From Pseudanabaena minima (GTDB taxonomy: Bacteria; Cyanobacteriota; Cyanobacteriia; Pseudanabaenales; Pseudanabaenaceae): a stretch of DNA of 64,000 bases. Where the stretch lies: contig NZ_CP159508.1 of the NCBI RefSeq assembly GCF_051131155.1, positions 5,022,001 through 5,086,000 on the forward strand, read 5' to 3'. The notes beneath the pieces are model-generated. The model saw only the letters and a list, made by a program, of their open reading frames with translations, did not search any database and had not been told where the DNA came from. A program made the position numbers and the translations under genes. Below, one piece after another: positions 42,581 through 51,641 of this stretch; position 1 is the stretch's first letter, and each line of letters starts with the position of its first letter.

Positions 42581-43396
42581 ATGAAAAATCTAGTTCTTAG
42601 CAATCGTTCAAATTTAGAAAGAGATCATTATATTAGAAAAGCAGATCCTAGTAATAACTATTGGTTTGATTTTTCCTTATCCAAGCTCAAAAAATACAAA
42701 GAAACATTTGGCAATAACTTCTCTATAATCCTAGCTGGAAATCAAGATTTAGAGGGTGACTTTTATGTGATTCCATTTGTTGTAGTTGCTGATTTATTTA
42801 CTGAAGAATATTTATCTAATGATAAAAATGGAAAAACTAGATGGGTAGGAATTATCAGAGGACACGAGATTAAGGTTAATAACTGTAACTATACAAAAGA
42901 TATTAGTCTTTTTTATGGAAATCCTCTGTTCCTCAATAATCAATATGATCTAATTAATACTGACACAAAAATTGATGAATTAAATGAATATGCTATTCAA
43001 AACAGAAGGATAGAAGTAAATTCTCGTCAAAAACAATCACTGTTTAGAAAAAGAGTCCTTGAGAATTTTCAAGGAAAATGTTGTTTAACTGGTATTCCTG
43101 AGAGCAATTTCTTGAGAGCAAGTCATATTATTCCATGGTCTCATGGAATCTCTAGCCGTCTAGATCCTTCTAATGGATTATCACTATCTGTAACTTACGA
43201 CCATCTATTTGATCAGGGTTATATTGGTTTTGATCCATCTCTTAAAGTGATAATCACTCCACAATTTCAAAATTTCAGTCTTCCTTTTCAAGACATTTTA
43301 GTTAAAATCAATCAAATGCAAGCGAGTCTACCGCTTATCCATTCAATTAATCAGGAATATCTTGAATATCATCGAAACAAAATTTTGATTAGATGA
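42581..43396 (+). CDS. HNH endonuclease (replaces methyltransferase core)
   Basis: A protein of 271 aa from the ATG at 42581; an earlier in-frame start at 42494 would overlap the remnant in another frame. The N-terminal 150 residues are a domain I do not recognise, possibly for target recognition (SNRSNLERDHYIRKADPSN, GNQDLEGDFYVIPFVVVADLF). The C-terminal HNH nuclease domain reads GKCCLTGIPESNFLRASHIIPW and LDPSNGLSLSVTYDHLFDQGY, with His182 and the Asn/His metal residues present. The domain resembles restriction-type HNH_2 nucleases. The gene is clearly more AT-rich than its flanks and lacks HIP1 sites, a sign of transfer. Its TGA overlaps the ATG of the following methyltransferase tail. 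Confidence 0.83.
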   Translation: MKNLVLSNRSNLERDHYIRKADPSNNYWFDFSLSKLKKYKETFGNNFSIILAGNQDLEGDFYVIPFVVVADLFTEEYLSNDKNGKTRWVGIIRGHEIKVNNCNYTKDISLFYGNPLFLNNQYDLINTDTKIDELNEYAIQNRRIEVNSRQKQSLFRKRVLENFQGKCCLTGIPESNFLRASHIIPWSHGISSRLDPSNGLSLSVTYDHLFDQGYIGFDPSLKVIITPQFQNFSLPFQDILVKINQMQASLPLIHSINQEYLEYHRNKILIR

Positions 43397-43563
43397 ACAC
43401 TAATTTTGATTTCAAAATACCTAAATTGCATCTTCATCGCAAAGGTTGGACACAACTAGCCCTCGACTACAACAGCCTCGTCATCTCATGGCAAGCGATC
43501 GTGCAACTAGCCAGCGCCGAGAAAAAGCCCACCACCGAACAAGGCAATTTATTTAATATTTGA
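43393..43563 (+). pseudogene. DUF1156 methyltransferase, C-terminal remnant
   Basis: A frame of 56 codons whose ATG overlaps the HNH stop. It contains HRKGWTQLALDYNSLVISWQAIVQLA and ends EQGNLFNI. This looks like the C-terminal tail of DUF1156 methylases (RKGW..A..YNSLV.SW). The codon use is again HIP1-like (GCGATCGTG), unlike the HNH gene. It could be a short translated protein but is best read as the other end of the gene at 42199. Confidence 0.65.
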
Positions 43564-43628
43564 TTTAAAACTGTCTGGCAAATCAAAAAGGCTTAGGACT
43601 TTAACTTTAGGAGGCAATAGACAGAGCT

Positions 43629-44258
43629 ATGAAAATCACCCTTGATATACCTCAAATCGACTTAGAGAAATTAATTGCACCAGCGATCGCTGAGCCGCGT
43701 ATCCCTCTCTATGGCATTACTTGGCAGCAATATGAAAACTTTATTGAGATGTTTTCTGGACATCAAAACCTACATCTAACCTATCTGCAAGGAGTTTTAG
43801 AAATCGTGACGCTTTCGCCAGAGCATGAAATGCTGAAAACCCTAATCGCAAGGCTTTTATATATCTATGCCGATGCTCTGGATATTGACCTCTTTAGCTG
43901 TGGTTCCACTACATGCAAATCTCAATCAACCAATCGCGGACTAGAACCCGATGAAAGCTTTTGTATTGGCGATCGCAAACAATTCCCAGACCTAGCGATC
44001 GAAGTAACCGTCACCAGTGGCGGTATCAACAAACTCGAAATTTATCAAGGTTTACAGATTCCCGAAGTTTGGTTTTATCAGCGCGATCGCTTTACCCTCT
44101 ATCGCATTAAACAAGACGGTACTGGCTATACAGAGATTACTCAAAGTCAAATTTTTCCTAATCTAGACCTAAACCTCATGGCGCAATATATCCGCCCCGA
44201 TCGCGAACCTGAAATGGTCAGGGCATGGCGTAAGTTCATTAAGAGCAACGAAATATAA
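43629..44258 (+). CDS. Uma2-family (DUF820) putative nuclease 2
   Basis: A protein of 209 aa. Motifs: LTYLQGVLEIVTLSPEHE, CGSTTCKSQ, GLEPDESFCI, and the core FPDLAIEVTVTSGGINKLEIY. AGGAGG lies about 15 bases upstream of the ATG. It belongs to the Uma2 PD-(D/E)XK-like family as do the genes at 41067 and 44283, but the three are not close copies. It is in the defence island on the same strand as helicase and ATPase. Confidence 0.87.
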   Translation: MKITLDIPQIDLEKLIAPAIAEPRIPLYGITWQQYENFIEMFSGHQNLHLTYLQGVLEIVTLSPEHEMLKTLIARLLYIYADALDIDLFSCGSTTCKSQSTNRGLEPDESFCIGDRKQFPDLAIEVTVTSGGINKLEIYQGLQIPEVWFYQRDRFTLYRIKQDGTGYTEITQSQIFPNLDLNLMAQYIRPDREPEMVRAWRKFIKSNEI

Positions 44259-44282
44259 ATAAAATATAAAAAAGAAAAAAGC

Positions 44283-44903
44283 ATGATGATTGCTAACCTT
44301 CACTCCCCTATCCTGTCTCCCGCCGAATATCTGGCATGGGAAGCCGAGCAAGATACAAAACACGAATACGAAAACGGCAAAATCATCGCTATGACAGGCG
44401 GCACAATTCCCCATAGCCAAATTTCTGCCAATCTTGCTGCCCTGCTCATTCCCCATCTGCGGGGCAAAGGTTGCAAAGTCGCCATCAGCGATGCCAAAGT
44501 CACCACCCCATCAGGCAAATACTACTATCCCGATCTCATTGTCACCTGTGACGATCGCGATCGCTTTGCGCGGGACTTTTTGCAATACCCCACGATCATT
44601 GTCGAAGTGCTGTCACCTGCCACCGAAGCCCGCGATCGCGGCATCAAACAGCAACACTATATGCTGATCGAAACTCTACAAACCTACATTCTGATCACAC
44701 CAGATCGACCCAGAATTGAGATCTATCAGCGCCGTAGTGACTTAGCTTGGGAATATCTATCCATCGCGATCGAGCCAACAGACTTAGAAGATAAAAATAC
44801 AACTAACGATCCACTCATTCAGATCACCAGCCTAGACCTAACCTTTCCCATCTCCGTTCTTTACGAAAATATTAATTTCCCTTCTGAACCTAACGACCTA
44901 TAA
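44283..44903 (+). CDS. Uma2-family (DUF820) putative nuclease 3
   Basis: A protein of 206 aa of the second Uma2 type (SPAEYLAWEAEQDTKHEYENGKIIAMTGG, YYYPDLIVTCDDRDR, YPTIIVEVLSPATEARDRGIK). Acidic residues PD and IVEV form the likely nuclease core. It begins 24 bp after the previous Uma2 gene and ends 40 bp before the DUF499 ATPase, so the three genes may form one transcript. Confidence 0.87.
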   Translation: MMIANLHSPILSPAEYLAWEAEQDTKHEYENGKIIAMTGGTIPHSQISANLAALLIPHLRGKGCKVAISDAKVTTPSGKYYYPDLIVTCDDRDRFARDFLQYPTIIVEVLSPATEARDRGIKQQHYMLIETLQTYILITPDRPRIEIYQRRSDLAWEYLSIAIEPTDLEDKNTTNDPLIQITSLDLTFPISVLYENINFPSEPNDL

Positions 44904-44943
44904 CAATTTCACTCTCATCTAAATTAATCTGTTAATCAAACCT

Positions 44944-47900
44944 ATGGCAATTAGCAATCAAGAACGTATCGGTCGCGCCCTCAAATATCTCAAAGAAGGA
45001 CTATATCCTTTCATCGAACGCGAGATGAAAAGCGCCTATCGTACTGATTGGCTAACTGCTGCTAAAGCATCTGTTGACCCAGATCCAAATCTCAAGCGTA
45101 CACTCGAAGAAATTCTGCAAGAAGATCCTGCGGCTCAACTAAAGCTACTCGATCGCCAATGGAACGAAGTATTTAGAAAAATCCTCAGCAAAACCGATCG
45201 CTCTATCGTTAATGAACTAATTGCCACCCGCAATAATTGGGCGCATGGCTCTAGCTCTGTGTCTACCGAAGATGCCTATCGCGCCCTCGATAGCGTTGCC
45301 CGTTTGCTCGATTCTATCGGTGCAGCAGAGCAATCTGAGGCGATCGCTAAGCAACTCTATGAACTGATGCGGCAAAGATACGAAGAACAAGCCCGTCGTG
45401 AAACCAGAAAAGCAACCGCAGCGATCGAAGGTTCACCCCAACAAGGGCTGAAAACTTGGCGAGAAATTGTCACTCCCCACCCTGATATTGCATCTGGACG
45501 CTACCAACAAGCCGAATTTGCCGCCGATCTGTGGCAAGTTTATCTTGATGAAGGCTCCGATGAATATCGCCTCCCCACCGAATTTTTTCGCCGTACTTAC
45601 ATTACGGAAGGACTCAAGCAACTACTCACCAATGCCCTCAATCGCTTATCTGGCAATGGCGGCGATCCTGTAATCGAGTTACAAACTAACTTCGGTGGTG
45701 GTAAAACCCATGCCCTGCTTGCGCTTTATCATCTCTGCTGTGCGCGATCGACTCAAGACTTACCAGGATCTGAGCCAGTATTTGCCGCAGCCGAAGTCAA
45801 AGAACCGCCCGAAAATATCAACATTGCCGTAATTGCGGGTAATAAAATCTCTCCTGGACAAAGACACACTAAAAACGATGGCACGGTCGTACATACCCTC
45901 TGGGGCGAAATTGCTTGGCAATTGGGAGGTAAAGAAGGCTATGAAATGGTACGTTCCTCTGATGAGACGGCGACTAACCCTGGGGATAATCTCAAGTTAC
46001 TATTCAATCGTTATGCTCCATGCCTGATTTTGGTTGATGAATGGGTTTCCTATGCCCGTCAATTGCACAATCGCGAAGATTTAATTTCAGGTAGTTTTGA
46101 CACTCACTTCACGTTTGCCCAAACCCTAAGCGAATCTGCCAAAAATGCCGATCGCACTTTACTTGTAGTCAGTATCCCCTCATCGGATATTGAAATTGGT
46201 GGCGATTACGGACAAGCAGCACTGGATAGACTCAAAAATGCGATCGGGCGAGTAGAATCGCCTTGGCGACCCGCAAGTGCAGAGGAGAGCTTTGAAATCG
46301 TCCGACGACGACTCTTTCAACCGATCGCTGACCCTGCCCTATTTGTGGCGCGAGATGCAGTTGTGCGAACCTTCTCCGAAATGTATCGCAGTCAAGCACA
46401 AGAATTTCCTACTGAATGCCGCGAAGCCAACTATGAGCGCCGACTCAAAGAAGCCTACCCCATTCATCCCGAACTATTCGATCGCCTTTACAGTGATTGG
46501 TCAACTCTCGACAAGTTCCAGCGCACTCGCGGTGTCTTGAGACTGATGGCTAAAGTGATTCATTCTCTCTGGGAACGAGACGATCGCAGTTTGATGATTT
46601 TGCCTTCCAGTGTTCCTCTTGACGATCCGTTAGTTCAGTCCGAACTAACTCGCTATCTTGAAGACAACTGGGTTCCCATCATTGAAAAAGATGTCGATGG
46701 TGCTAATTCTTTACCTGCTGCTTGCGATCGGGATAATCCCAACTTAGGGCGATATTCTGCTTGTCGGCGTGTCACCCGCACGATCTATCTTGGTTCTGCT
46801 CCAACATTAAGAGCAGCAAATCGAGGCATTCAAGATCGCCACATCAAACTAGGTTGCGTCCAACCAGGTGAATCGCCAGCTACTTTTGGCGATGCTTTAC
46901 GCCGTCTTACCGATAGCGCTACCTACATCTATGTTGATGAAAGCGGACGCTACTGGATTTCTACTCAACCCAATGTCACCCGCACCGCTAGCGATCGCGC
47001 CACTCGCATCTTGTCATCTGAGCCAGAACGCATCCATACAGAAATCGTGCGCCGACTCAAAAGCGACAAAAACAAGGGTGAATTTGCTGGCATCCACATT
47101 GCTCCTGAAAGCTCTGCCGATATTCCAGATGATTCCAGTATGGGTGTTCGTCTAGTTGTGTTGTCTCCAAACTTTCCCTATAGCAATAAGGCAACTAATA
47201 GTGAAGCTTATAGTCAAGCTCAGGAAATTTTGAATAAACGTGGTGGCAGCCCACGCTACAACAAAAATTTATTACTGTTTGTGGCTCCAGATAAAAGTAA
47301 GCTCTCGGCACTAGAACAATCAACCGCACAGTACCTTGCTTGGAAGTCGATTACCAATGAGCGCGACATCCTCAATCTCGATCCTTTTCAAACTAAACAA
47401 GCCGATGCCAAGTGCCAGCAATCCAATGAGTCAGTTGATATTCAGTTAAAAGAAGCCTACCAATGGGCATTAGTCCCTGTCCAACCCGATCCGCAACAAG
47501 GAATAACGTGGCAAGAAGTTCGCTTACAAGCTCAAGAGTCCCCTATCCTCAAAGCAAGCCGTAAGCTTTCCCATGACAATTACTTTCTCACTCAATATGC
47601 TGCGGCAAACATGAAATTAGAAGCCCTAGATCCCTTTCTGTGGCGAGATGTCAATCATCTCGAAATCAAAAAGCTCTGGAGCTATCTTGCCCAGTACCTC
47701 TATCTACCCAAACTGCGCGACGAACAGGTGCTACTACGGGCAATTTCTGAAGGTGTTTCATCGTTACTTTGGCAGGAAAACTTTGCCTATGCCGATGCTT
47801 TTGATGAAACCCAACGACGCTATGCGGGGTTGCGGGGTGGTGAAATGAGCTTACTAACTAACTCAACAGGGCTAATCGTTAAACCTGACATAGCTCAAAA

Positions 47901-48300
47901 ACAGTTTGAGGCTGATGAGGCTAAGAGAAAAGAATCTGCAACCAACAAACAGACAACAGACTATCAATACAGCACATCTAGCCAAGGAATTACTAACATC
48001 GTCAAAGATGGCAGTTCCAGCACAGCCCAACCAAATCTAAAACCAGAAAATCTGCCACTTCCTCAACCAAAACGTTTTTACGGATCGATCAAACTAAACC
48101 CTTTGCGCTGTCAGCGTGACATGGAGCAGGTTACCAAGGAAGTGCTAGAGCATCTAATGAGCTTGGCAAATGCCGAAGTCGAAATCACCTTAGACATTCA
48201 AGTGCGATCGCAAGAAGGTATTTCCGATACAGTTATTCGCACCGTTACAGAAAACTGTCGTACCCTCAAATTCAATAGTCAGAGCTTTGAACAGGATTAA
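44944..48300 (+). CDS. DUF499 (COG1483) ATPase with N-terminal HEPN-like domain
   Basis: A protein of 1118 aa. Residues about 1-130 resemble the Swt1-type HEPN domain, with RNNWAHG at 96-102 giving an Rx4H motif. The ATPase region carries Walker A NFGGGKTH at 249-256 and Walker B LILVDEW with Asp365/Glu366, both within the DUF499 family. A helical C-terminal part ends in an antibody-like beta region (GSIKLNPLRCQRDME). DUF499 ATPases pair with DUF1156 methylases and helicases in loci linked to phage defence. Here the methylase partner is broken while this ATPase is intact. The exact role of the family is not established. Confidence 0.88.
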   Translation: MAISNQERIGRALKYLKEGLYPFIEREMKSAYRTDWLTAAKASVDPDPNLKRTLEEILQEDPAAQLKLLDRQWNEVFRKILSKTDRSIVNELIATRNNWAHGSSSVSTEDAYRALDSVARLLDSIGAAEQSEAIAKQLYELMRQRYEEQARRETRKATAAIEGSPQQGLKTWREIVTPHPDIASGRYQQAEFAADLWQVYLDEGSDEYRLPTEFFRRTYITEGLKQLLTNALNRLSGNGGDPVIELQTNFGGGKTHALLALYHLCCARSTQDLPGSEPVFAAAEVKEPPENINIAVIAGNKISPGQRHTKNDGTVVHTLWGEIAWQLGGKEGYEMVRSSDETATNPGDNLKLLFNRYAPCLILVDEWVSYARQLHNREDLISGSFDTHFTFAQTLSESAKNADRTLLVVSIPSSDIEIGGDYGQAALDRLKNAIGRVESPWRPASAEESFEIVRRRLFQPIADPALFVARDAVVRTFSEMYRSQAQEFPTECREANYERRLKEAYPIHPELFDRLYSDWSTLDKFQRTRGVLRLMAKVIHSLWERDDRSLMILPSSVPLDDPLVQSELTRYLEDNWVPIIEKDVDGANSLPAACDRDNPNLGRYSACRRVTRTIYLGSAPTLRAANRGIQDRHIKLGCVQPGESPATFGDALRRLTDSATYIYVDESGRYWISTQPNVTRTASDRATRILSSEPERIHTEIVRRLKSDKNKGEFAGIHIAPESSADIPDDSSMGVRLVVLSPNFPYSNKATNSEAYSQAQEILNKRGGSPRYNKNLLLFVAPDKSKLSALEQSTAQYLAWKSITNERDILNLDPFQTKQADAKCQQSNESVDIQLKEAYQWALVPVQPDPQQGITWQEVRLQAQESPILKASRKLSHDNYFLTQYAAANMKLEALDPFLWRDVNHLEIKKLWSYLAQYLYLPKLRDEQVLLRAISEGVSSLLWQENFAYADAFDETQRRYAGLRGGEMSLLTNSTGLIVKPDIAQKQFEADEAKRKESATNKQTTDYQYSTSSQGITNIVKDGSSSTAQPNLKPENLPLPQPKRFYGSIKLNPLRCQRDMEQVTKEVLEHLMSLANAEVEITLDIQVRSQEGISDTVIRTVTENCRTLKFNSQSFEQD

Positions 48301-48381
48301 ATTAGCACCATTTTTATTGCCAGTTTTACTTAACAGACTGGAGTTTAGACTAATTTCATTTGTATAACACCCGATTTTTGC

Positions 48382-50352
48382 TTACATCCAATCATCATCG
48401 TCATCATAGGATACTCGCGTATTGGGACGGCGGCGATCGTCTTCGTCCTTGCCCCGCTTGTTACGGCTGGCAAAACTGCCAATACTTTCGAGGATGCCAC
48501 CGAAGAGATCGTCATCCTCATCATCGTAATCCTCGTCATCTTCGGCATAGAGTTCCGTTGATAGAGCATATAGCGCTTCCTGCAACTCGGACTGAGCACG
48601 ATCAATTAGGGCATCATCTTCCTTGGCGATCGCATCTCTCAGTTTTTTAATTGATCCCTCAATTTGTTTGCGACGTTCGTAACTGAGTTTATAGCCATAG
48701 TTAAGTGCTAACTCCCTCAGTTGACGCTCGGCTCCCACTGCCAAGTTATCGGCACGGTTAAGTTTCTCGATGCGTTCCCGTTTGGCGCGATCGCGATCGG
48801 CAAATTGCTCAGCCTCAGTAACCATGCGCTGTACTTCTTTCTCATCCAAGGTTGAAGCGCCCTTAATCGTGACACGGCGTTCGACACCTGTGCGGCGATC
48901 GCTGGCAGTTACTGCCAAAATACCGTCAGTATTTAAGTCAAAGGTGACATCCACCTGAGCCACGCCGCGAGGCTGTGGATCAAGCCCACTTAACTTGAAG
49001 CGCCCCAAAGACTTGTTATATTCCGCGAGATCTCGTTCCCCTTGGATCACATGGATTTCCACAGAGGTTTGATTGTCTTCGGCAGTGGTAAATAATTCCA
49101 TTTTGCGACAAGGGATCGTCGTATTTCTAGGAATTAAGCGTTTGACTACACCGCCCGAAGTTTCGACACCCAAAGATAAAGGTGTGACATCCAGCAGCAA
49201 CACATCCTTAATTTCGCCCGACAAGATCGCCGCTTGGATTACTGCACCGATCGCCACCACTTCATCGGGATTTACACTTTGGCTAGGCGGCTTACCGATT
49301 GCTCTTTCCACCATTTGCTGTACCGCAGGAATCCGCGTCGAGCCACCAACTAAGACCACTTCATCAATCTGGCGCGGACTAATTTGAGCATCACGTAACA
49401 CGCGATCAAGGGGAATTTGTAAACGCTCTAATAAATCGGCACTTAAACGCTCAAATTGCGATCGCTTTAAACTCGTTTCTAAATGTAAAGGACCTTCAGC
49501 CGTCGCCGTAATAAATGGCAAATTAATTTCAGTTACACCTACGGTCGAAAGCTCGATTTTGGCTTTTTCGGCGGCTTCGGTCAGACGTTGTAACGCTTGG
49601 CGCTCTTTACGCAGATCGACACCATCGGATTTTAAAAATTCTTCGGCGAGATAATTCACTATTTGGCGATCGAAATCATCGCCGCCTAACTGGGTATCAC
49701 CCGTTGTTGCCTTGACTTCAAATAAACCATCACTGACCTCTAGGACTGACACATCAAATGTGCCGCCACCAAGGTCAAATACTAAAATTTTCTTGTTGGA
49801 TTTTTTATCTAATCCATAGGCTAGCGAGGCAGCCGTTGGTTCATTTAAAATTCGTTTAACTTCGATCCCCGCAATTCGACCAGCGTCCTTGGTCGCCTGT
49901 CTCTGGGAGTCATTAAAATAAGCAGGAACTGTAATTACCGCACCTGTCACAGGCTCCCCTAGATACCGACTCGCTTCATCGACGAGTTTACGAATTACCA
50001 TTGCCGAAATTTCTTCAGGCGCAAAATCTTTCTCAAGTCTCGAACTGCGTAACTTGATATTGCCCTGATCGTCACGACGCACTGTATAGGGAACTCGCTT
50101 CGTTTCAGCCGAGAGTTCACTATGCTTGCGTCCGATAAACCGCTTGACAGAATAAAAGGTATTGTCAGGATTTAGCACTGCTTGCCGACGTGCCATTTGC
50201 CCGACAAGACGCTCGCCATCTTTAGTAAAGCTAACAACGGAGGGAGTGGTGCGGCTACCTTCTGAGTTTGCAATCACTATGGGTTTGCCACCTTCCATAA
50301 CGGCTACCACAGAGTTTGTCGTACCCAAGTCAATACCTACAATTTTGCCCAT
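48382..50352 (-). CDS. dnaK: Hsp70 chaperone DnaK
   Basis: A protein of 656 aa from the ATG at 50352 (GKIVGIDLGTTNSVVAVMEGGKP); nine extra upstream codons to 50382 are unlikely. Nucleotide-binding motifs GIDLGTTNS, ILVFDLGGGTFDVSVLE and VVLVGGSTRIPAVQQ are intact, followed by the substrate domain (LLLDVTPLSLGVETSGGV). The C-terminus is a long acidic and basic tail ending SYDDDDDWM instead of the EEVD or usual short acidic end. This is a feature of certain cyanobacterial DnaK paralogues. dnaJ and grpE are not adjacent. Confidence 0.96.
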   Translation of the reverse strand: MGKIVGIDLGTTNSVVAVMEGGKPIVIANSEGSRTTPSVVSFTKDGERLVGQMARRQAVLNPDNTFYSVKRFIGRKHSELSAETKRVPYTVRRDDQGNIKLRSSRLEKDFAPEEISAMVIRKLVDEASRYLGEPVTGAVITVPAYFNDSQRQATKDAGRIAGIEVKRILNEPTAASLAYGLDKKSNKKILVFDLGGGTFDVSVLEVSDGLFEVKATTGDTQLGGDDFDRQIVNYLAEEFLKSDGVDLRKERQALQRLTEAAEKAKIELSTVGVTEINLPFITATAEGPLHLETSLKRSQFERLSADLLERLQIPLDRVLRDAQISPRQIDEVVLVGGSTRIPAVQQMVERAIGKPPSQSVNPDEVVAIGAVIQAAILSGEIKDVLLLDVTPLSLGVETSGGVVKRLIPRNTTIPCRKMELFTTAEDNQTSVEIHVIQGERDLAEYNKSLGRFKLSGLDPQPRGVAQVDVTFDLNTDGILAVTASDRRTGVERRVTIKGASTLDEKEVQRMVTEAEQFADRDRAKRERIEKLNRADNLAVGAERQLRELALNYGYKLSYERRKQIEGSIKKLRDAIAKEDDALIDRAQSELQEALYALSTELYAEDDEDYDDEDDDLFGGILESIGSFASRNKRGKDEDDRRRPNTRVSYDDDDDWM

Positions 50353-50501
50353 GCTTGACGTATATACCTCTTCACTTCCCAAGACTGTTTATTAAACAGC
50401 TTAACAATTTTTGATGTTGCTTTACTTTGCTAATATCCTATCTCTAAACATCACGCTTATAGACAAAGGGCTTCTAAGCCCCTTGTCTTTAGATTAGTTG
50501 T

Positions 50502-50975
50502 TTAGCCAAAAACTTTGTTTTTCCAAGTTGTGAGCCCATCGATTAACTCTTTGCGAGTATTGGCAAGTAATAGGTATCGATAGACAAACCATACCGAATA
50601 AACAAAGCCAACTAATTCAAAGACGCTAGGCAATATAGGTAATTTATTTAAAAAGCCTAAAAGTTCTGACGTGGCAATCAATACAGGGATAGTAGCAATT
50701 ATGGCGATCGCTAGGGTGCGATTGGCTTTTTTACCTTCACCAAAGTACTCCTCCCAAAGTTCCTTGATTTGTTTCAAAATATCAAAGCTCACGTTGAGTG
50801 AGTCATCTATGGGTGGAGCGGTAGGAGTAGTATCTGTTGTTATAGCTTCAGAAACAGATGTTACTGGCTTGCTTGTTTCTGGGGCTTTGGGAGATTCTTT
50901 GTCTGTGTTGGTAGTTTCTACAGTTTCGGCTGGATCTTCTGCGATCGATTCGGTAGTGTTTTCTTTAGGTTCCAT
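50502..50975 (-). CDS. CAAD-domain (CURT1-like) membrane protein
   Basis: A protein of 157 aa. The first 75 residues are Thr/Pro/Glu/Ser-rich and disordered. Then comes an amphipathic segment (LNVSFDILKQIKELWEEYFGEGKKANRTL), two transmembrane helices (AIAIIATIPVLIATSELLGFL and LPSVFELVGFVYSVWFVYRYLL) and a C-terminal amphipathic helix. This is the CAAD domain, first described as an appendage of cyanobacterial aminoacyl-tRNA synthetases and related to CURT1, which bends thylakoid membranes. Location in the thylakoid is expected. Confidence 0.85.
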   Translation of the reverse strand: MEPKENTTESIAEDPAETVETTNTDKESPKAPETSKPVTSVSEAITTDTTPTAPPIDDSLNVSFDILKQIKELWEEYFGEGKKANRTLAIAIIATIPVLIATSELLGFLNKLPILPSVFELVGFVYSVWFVYRYLLLANTRKELIDGLTTWKNKVFG

Positions 50976-51117
50976 AATTTGTTTGATCTTATTGACCAGT
51001 CAGTAGGATGGGGAAATTTTAACAATATTTGCTGCGATTTGTTAGGGGATCACTGTAATGAAGTGGCTGCCATCCTCAAAAAAGAGATGGGGCAAAGAGA
51101 ATTATCTATTTTTGGTT

Positions 51118-51222
51118 TTGAATATATAGCGATCCTAAATGAGTTGTAAGATTTGGATGCTATGAGAGTACGACCTTTCGGGGCGCACTCTCATAGCCTA
51201 TTTAGGGTCGCTATATTGAAGC
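51118..51222. repeat. TATAGCGA inverted-repeat element
   Basis: The ends TATAGCGATCCTAAA and TTTAGGGTCGCTATA enclose an imperfect hairpin GGCTATGAGAGT-like around a CG-rich loop. It resembles the TATAGC family in its ends but not in its stem. It lies between the CAAD and STAS genes. Confidence 0.6.
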
Positions 51223-51267
51223 TTTTATATTTAAGTTTTAGAAATAGTAGTGATCGCTACTATCCAA

Positions 51268-51308
51268 AACTAAAAGAGACATGGCGTGAGTGCCATGTCT
51301 CTTTAGTT
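51268..51308. terminator. terminator after STAS gene
   Basis: A stem AACTAAA-GAGACATGGC with the loop GTGAGT and complement ending CTCTTTAGTT, 16 bases past the STAS stop on the minus strand. Confidence 0.8.
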
Positions 51309-51323
51309 TATTTCTAATAACAT

Positions 51324-51641
51324 TTAAACTTTCTTCAAAGAATGTTCAAACTGGCTGCGATTTTCAAATACATCAAATAAGTTTTTCATTGATGTAGCTT
51401 CTAACAAAAATTCGATATATTCGCTGATTGAGCAGAGTGCAAACCTACAGCCGATCGCCTTTGCGCTCCTCAAAGCAAAAATTAAAGCCCCCAAACCTGA
51501 GCTATCCATCTGTTTGAGATGTTTTAAGTCAATAAGTAATACATCAGGTTTTCGATCTAAAACATGACTAGCTTGTTGACGAAAATAGTTAGTACTAGTG
51601 GCGTTAAGATGACCCGTTGGCTGCATTACTTCAATGTGCAT
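51324..51641 (-). CDS. STAS-domain anti-sigma factor antagonist
   Basis: A protein of 105 aa, a single STAS domain. The phosphorylatable serine is in LKQMDSSGLGALIFAL, matching SpoIIAA/RsbV-type antagonists. Such proteins bind an anti-sigma or kinase partner when dephosphorylated. No sigma factor, kinase or phosphatase lies nearby, so its network is unknown. GGAG-like AAAGGAGAAAAAAGC precedes the start. Confidence 0.88.
   Translation of the reverse strand: MHIEVMQPTGHLNATSTNYFRQQASHVLDRKPDVLLIDLKHLKQMDSSGLGALIFALRSAKAIGCRFALCSISEYIEFLLEATSMKNLFDVFENRSQFEHSLKKV

Noticed and set aside
37484..48300. Naming the island DISARM
   Set aside because: The helicase resembles DrmD-type proteins, but DrmA, DrmB and DrmC are absent; the methylase and ATPase fit DUF1156/DUF499 loci instead.
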